From contig NC_091119.1 in NCBI RefSeq assembly GCF_040183065.1, positions 63,536,392-63,600,391 on the forward strand: 64,000 nucleotides of DNA. The letters run 5' to 3'. The notes under the pieces are model-generated. The model was not told where the DNA came from. It saw nothing but the letters and a program-made list of their open reading frames with translations, and searched no databases. The position numbers and the translations under genes are program-made. Below are positions 60,479-64,000 of this stretch, one piece after another (within the stretch, counting starts at the first letter, position 1; each line of letters starts with the position of its first letter). The DNA comes from Periplaneta americana (lineage: Eukaryota > Arthropoda > Insecta > Blattodea > Blattidae).

Positions 60479-60839
60479 GAAAATAATTCAGGAAAATTTC
60501 GCACGTATCATTATTACCAAAAAACATGTTCCCTAACCATGCACAGTCAAAAACACACACAGATATAAAAACGAGCTGCATCTGTGACAAAATCTGTGGT
60601 CGTGATAATAGACATTGTTAATCATAAATTCAGTCTAAACTATTAATATTTTGTGAAGAGAAGTCGGTTTTCAGGACTGTTTACTGCTGGCATGATTATT
60701 GCAGAACTCATGTTCTGGAATTCAGAATGTTCACTTAATAATGATCAACTGATCAGTTTTTTATAAACGAAGTTCAGTTTTATGGGTTAATAGAGAAGTC
60801 TAAACTGATGAGCTCTGTCGATTTTCGTGCTTGTTTTAG

Positions 60840-60911
60840 TTCTGGGACACGCGAAGTCCAAACCCGATGCTGACAATCAATCTTCCAGAACGAGCCTACT
60901 GCGCTGATGTT
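60840..60911 (+). CDS. Rae1: Rae1 exon 4
   Basis: The acceptor 'gcttgttttag' ends at 60839 and the donor GTAAGT starts at 60912. 24 codons, phase 0: [20 protein letters not shown] then CADV. This continues blade 3 (DKTLK-FWDTRS.NPM) and matches the known protein closely. The remaining half of the protein (about 190 residues, blades 4-7) must lie downstream of the window. Confidence 0.97.
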
Positions 60912-61274
60912 GTAAGTATCGCTCATATACATTGTGCACAGCTTTTCACATACTACTTATACCATGCAGTGTTTTATAGCATGCACTCAGCAGAAACTCT
61001 AAGGAACATTTCTTCAGTAATTATGTATGTCACTTTGATTTAATAGTTTGTCAGTTCAGATAACTCTAAAGGCCTGCTCCCACTTAGCAGAATCAAATCA
61101 AATATAATTTCTCTTTACAATGTATCTGAATGAAAGATAGCAGAAAGCAAATCAAACAGAATTCAGGAGCTAGAATATTTATTCCACTGCCGGAACAGAA
61201 TTTCTTGTTTCGGGTATGTTTGTAAGTTCTCGTGAAGCTTTCGTGAAAAAACAAATGAATCATATCCACCAGTG

Positions 61275-61420
61275 GTGGCTTCTCAAGGGGGTTGCAGGAT
61301 TGTACACCCCCCAGTAATGTTCCTAATCTCCTGGCTTTGTTAATATTAAAAATATAATTTTATTTTACAATTTTCATTCATGACTATCTGCAGCTGGCAT
61401 CTTATTTTGTACGTCTGCAG
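61275..61420. mobile_element. hAT (ZMYM1-like) left-end segment
   Basis: CAGTGGTGGCTTCTCAAGGG followed by a 'ttgcagg...caccccccag' stretch resembles the left end of the hAT at 24129. No right end was found, so its extent is uncertain. Confidence 0.5.
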
Positions 61421-61863
61421 GAGCCTCCAAACCTCTTGGTTTGCAAAGATGTTGAAAACCTAGTGATGGTAGTTTATAGGGATGTTCAGCTAATGCGGGG
61501 ATGGGGATTAGAGGCGTGGTCTATGGTTTCCTCGTTGAGAACAGTTTGTCGCACTCTCTGACATGGACACCAGCGTCAGTGCAGAAGAAACTAAATTCAC
61601 TGGGAAAGTATCTGTTTCAACTAGACATTTGTCCGAAGTAATAAGCATGAAAAATGTATTCATTCGGCTTGTGCAACGAACAGTCGCATATTTCGCATAT
61701 TACTTTCTCAATCTACATGCACACAAATGGCACAATACATAAAGGAGCTTGTATTTTGCTCCAAAGTTCTAAGAGTTGTCGTTCTGACAATAAGTGCTGC
61801 TTTCTCACAACAGCCTACGAAAGCTGCATTTGAATTTTATGAACGAAAACTTTGCACTTGGTA

Positions 61864-61891
61864 CAAGAGGAGTTATATTTAACTCCTCTTG
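61864..61891. repeat. inserted hairpin H2 (28 bp, 12-bp arms)
   Basis: Arm CAAGAGGAGTTA, loop 'tatt', exact reverse complement. Flanked by ACTTGGTA at 61856-61863 and 61892-61899. Lies inside the Harbinger-type element. Confidence 0.88.
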
Positions 61892-62453
61892 ACTTGGTAC
61901 TTGGTAGCATTCTGATGACGATTCTGTGCTCAAATGTTTTTCATGAGAGTAAATCGCAATATAGAGAGCTCCACCCACGACCCCTTCCACTTTTGGACTT
62001 TCTGTATAAATAGATATGCTTGTATTTAGTCATTTTACTTATTAATTGCATATAAATTAGCTTTATATGTATACGCCCTCAGGTATACACGGTTTTAAAC
62101 TTTATGTTTAACTCCTCTTCGATATCCATTGTGCACCACCATATTTTCAAACTACCAGCCGTCACTGATATCCACTCTTGGCGGCTTAATTCATTTACTA
62201 TTGAAAGTTATTGCTGAAATAATAGGCCTACATATACAAAAATCACAATTTAATATGAACGAAGAACAATTAATAAATCTTGTGTAGAATTATCCTCTTT
62301 TCTATGACAAAACACAAAAGTACTGTTCGGTTTAATTCCACTAGATGTGAGAGGCAGCAGACTTTTCGTTTCTATTCGATTCTGCTAAGTGAGAGCGAGC
62401 CTTAAGACACCTATCACATTAATTCCGACGAAACTGTTTTTTATGATTGTGAA

Positions 62454-62767
62454 TTTGGTGTTATGGAACTGTCTCATGAGTAGATTTTAGGTTAAATGCC
62501 TAATTCTTTCTGTAGGGATAAACTAAAACTACTTAAATATCTTCACATTTTATCTAAAATATGGATGTTTGAAAGTGGTTTTATGATGCGTAAAATCCCT
62601 ATTTTCCCCATTTGGTGTTCTGGAACTGTCTCATGAGTAGATTTTAGGTTAAATGCCTGTTTCTTTCTGTAGGGATAAACTAAAACTACTTAAATATTTT
62701 CACATTTTATCTAAAATATGAACATTTGAAAGTGGTTTTATGGTGTGTAAAATGCCTATTTTGCCCA
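62454..62767 (+). repeat. tandem duplication, 157-bp unit, two copies
   Basis: Copies 62454-62610 and 62611-62767 both contain 'aactgtctcatgagtagatt', 'gggataaactaaaactactt' and 'tgaaagtggttttatg'. Only a few differences are seen by eye. Downstream 'agagcctaatattgcctatt' resembles the subterminal phrases of the hAT at 4858-7437. Confidence 0.9.
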
Positions 62768-63109
62768 TAGGGATCTATTTAAGTTTTAGAGCCTAATATT
62801 GCCTATTTCTATTTGTTAACGTATGTATTTCTAAATTTTCGTGTAGCAAAGAAAGAGAAAGTTTTGAATGTCATGGGGTAAGTAGGGTTCAAATATCCTG
62901 TAATAGTTTGGTTGTAGGAATGAAGAAATTCCTGAAGGTGTCTGTTTTGTTGAGTACTTGAGCAGACAGTAGGAATGTGATGAATTGGGAGGATGTAATT
63001 CTCCCTAAAGAAATCTTTAGTGCAGGTTATGTAGGCATATTATCACATTGGTTTTCGACGTTTTCATCTTTTCTGTGTGTAACTTTTTTTTTTTTTTTTC
63101 CAAGTAGAA

Positions 63110-63376
63110 TGGCCTCATGTAAACATAAAAATCTGAGTTTGAGAGACAAGGCAGCAATTACAGAAATGATCGAGACAGGGACCAGCTACTCTGTGATTGC
63201 TAAGCAATTCGAGATTGGCAAATCAGTGATTAGTGACATAAGAGGAACAAAGAAAACAAATATAAGACAAAGCACAGCGGATCACAGGTCTGGTGAATGT
63301 AAAACCCTGAAAATCCCAAGGTAGACAATGCTATTTTTATGTGGTTCATTAACAGAGATGGCTACACATTCATTCA
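63110..63376 (+). pseudogene. pogo/jerky-type transposase N-terminus (CENP-B-like HTH)
   Basis: The frame starts MASCKHKNLSLRDKAAITEM and continues IETGTSYSVIAKQFEIGKSV ISDI, a Psq/CENP-B-type helix-turn-helix as in Tigger transposases. Near 63320 the frame shifts by one base and continues VDNAIFMWFINRDGYTF, matching the second DNA-binding domain ('VxxAVxxWFxxxRxxG'). The SINE at 63377 then cuts it off. Confidence 0.75.
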
Positions 63377-63627
63377 GTCCACACCTGTGGAGTAACAGCG
63401 TATCTGGCCGCAAAACCAGGTGGCCTGGGTTCGATTCCCAGTTGGGACAAGTTACCTGGTTGAGGTTTTTTCCAGGGTTTTCCCTCAACCCAATATGAGC
63501 AAATGCTGGGTAACTTTCGGTGCTGGACCCCGGACTCATTTCACCAGCATTATCACCTTCATTTCATTCAGACGCTAAGTAACCTAAGATGTTGATAAAG
63601 CATCGTAAAATAACCTACTAAAATAAA
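63377..63627 (+). mobile_element. tRNA-derived SINE
   Basis: Same family as 27538-27792: head 'ccacacctgtggagtaacag', B box GGTTCGATTCC, body 'ggtgctggaccccggactc', and end 'catcgtaaaataacctac' plus A-rich. Target duplications of 11 bp with one mismatch: ACATTCATTCA (63366-63376) and ACATTAATTCA (63628-63638). It interrupts the pogo-type gene. Confidence 0.9.
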
Positions 63628-63638
63628 ACATTAATTCA

Positions 63639-64000
63639 AATAAGATTGGTAATCTGAAAGATTCATTACTATGAACGACCCTTTTCCCCAATCTGTTCGG
63701 ATTATAAAGTCCTTACCGTACATACATTATTTACTTTAGTACGATTCTTGGCATCTCTCAGTGCAGTCCCTACCCGGAGATCCGATTGAGGGACTATTTT
63801 ACCTCCGGAGAATTTTACACTGAGGGACTCCATGAATCATAAGCAGTGAAAAATATAATGGGACTGCGTTGGTGGTAATGCAGCTTATGTGGGTACCTCT
63901 TTGTTACTTGTTAGCTTAAACAACAAGTTTAAGCCCCCTCACCACGACAAGGCGAGTACCCACCTGGAAATGTACAAAAACTTGCCCAGACATATTCAGA
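63639..64000. other. nothing recognised
   Basis: Probably still Rae1 intron 4. Includes 'tgagggactattttacctccg' and a similar 'ctgagggactcc' 50 bp on, unexplained. Confidence 0.4.

Larger units (their letters stand above)
61070..62402. mobile_element. PIF/Harbinger-type non-autonomous element with TAA target duplication
   Basis: The inverted ends are AGGCCTGCTCCCACTTAGCA on the left and, reverse-complemented, AGGCTCGCTCTCACTTAGCA on the right; both continue GAATC. TAA lies on each side (61067-61069 and 62403-62405). No transposase frame is visible. Inside are a hAT-like terminal segment from about 61275 and the hairpin H2. Confidence 0.82.

Overview
The window looks like gene-poor, transposon-rich DNA of a large-genome insect, most likely a cockroach or termite relative (inference). 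The grounds are two conserved animal genes with insect-type protein sequence, introns of 2-7 kb, many tRNA-derived SINEs, and a dense mix of mariner, hAT, PIF/Harbinger, pogo and LINE remnants. No prokaryotic features or CRISPR arrays were seen.

About 1.4-26.6 kb (+ strand): eight exons of a kinesin-13 gene (Klp10A/KIF2 type, a microtubule depolymerase) in the correct order and with correct splice phases. The copy looks broken. Exon 4 runs into antisense LINE sequence, exon 7 has a 4-nt insertion, the codon formed by splicing exons 7 and 8 reads TGA, and homology stops at VLRD with no donor site. I read it as an intron-bearing, decaying copy, or else a badly assembled locus. Its introns hold complete hAT elements with 8-bp target duplications at 4.9-7.4, 16.7-18.7 and 24.1-25.6 kb, a Harbinger-like element at 20.8-23.1 kb, pogo-type MITEs, several mariners, a LINE with an inverted 5' end carrying a nested second LINE, and foldback elements.

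26.6-45.2 kb: intergenic. It holds a 2.8-kb LINE on the minus strand with an in-frame poly-Asn tract, a Penelope-like 3' fragment, a sequence that folds as a tRNA, SINEs and several inverted-repeat elements. Long AT-rich stretches show nothing recognisable.

45.2-60.9 kb (+ strand): the first four coding exons of Rae1, a WD40 mRNA-export and nuclear-pore factor. All are in phase 0 and look intact; the rest lies beyond the window. Intron 1 contains a 3.7-kb ISL2EU/PIF-like element with a THAP piece on one strand and a DDE transposase on the other. Intron 2 contains a LINE with a 15-bp target duplication ending 29 bp before exon 3.

60.9-64 kb: a Harbinger-type element with TAA duplications, a tandem 157-bp repeat, a pogo-type DNA-binding domain and a SINE.

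The most unusual signal is four tiny, perfectly paired palindromes of 28-42 bp (9551-9592, 33059-33089, 44293-44334, 61864-61891). Each is flanked by an exact 7-8 bp direct repeat, as if it had inserted as a unit. One has an empty paralogous site in the same window, and two share the arm CAAGAGGAGT. They look like a class of ultra-short inserted hairpins.
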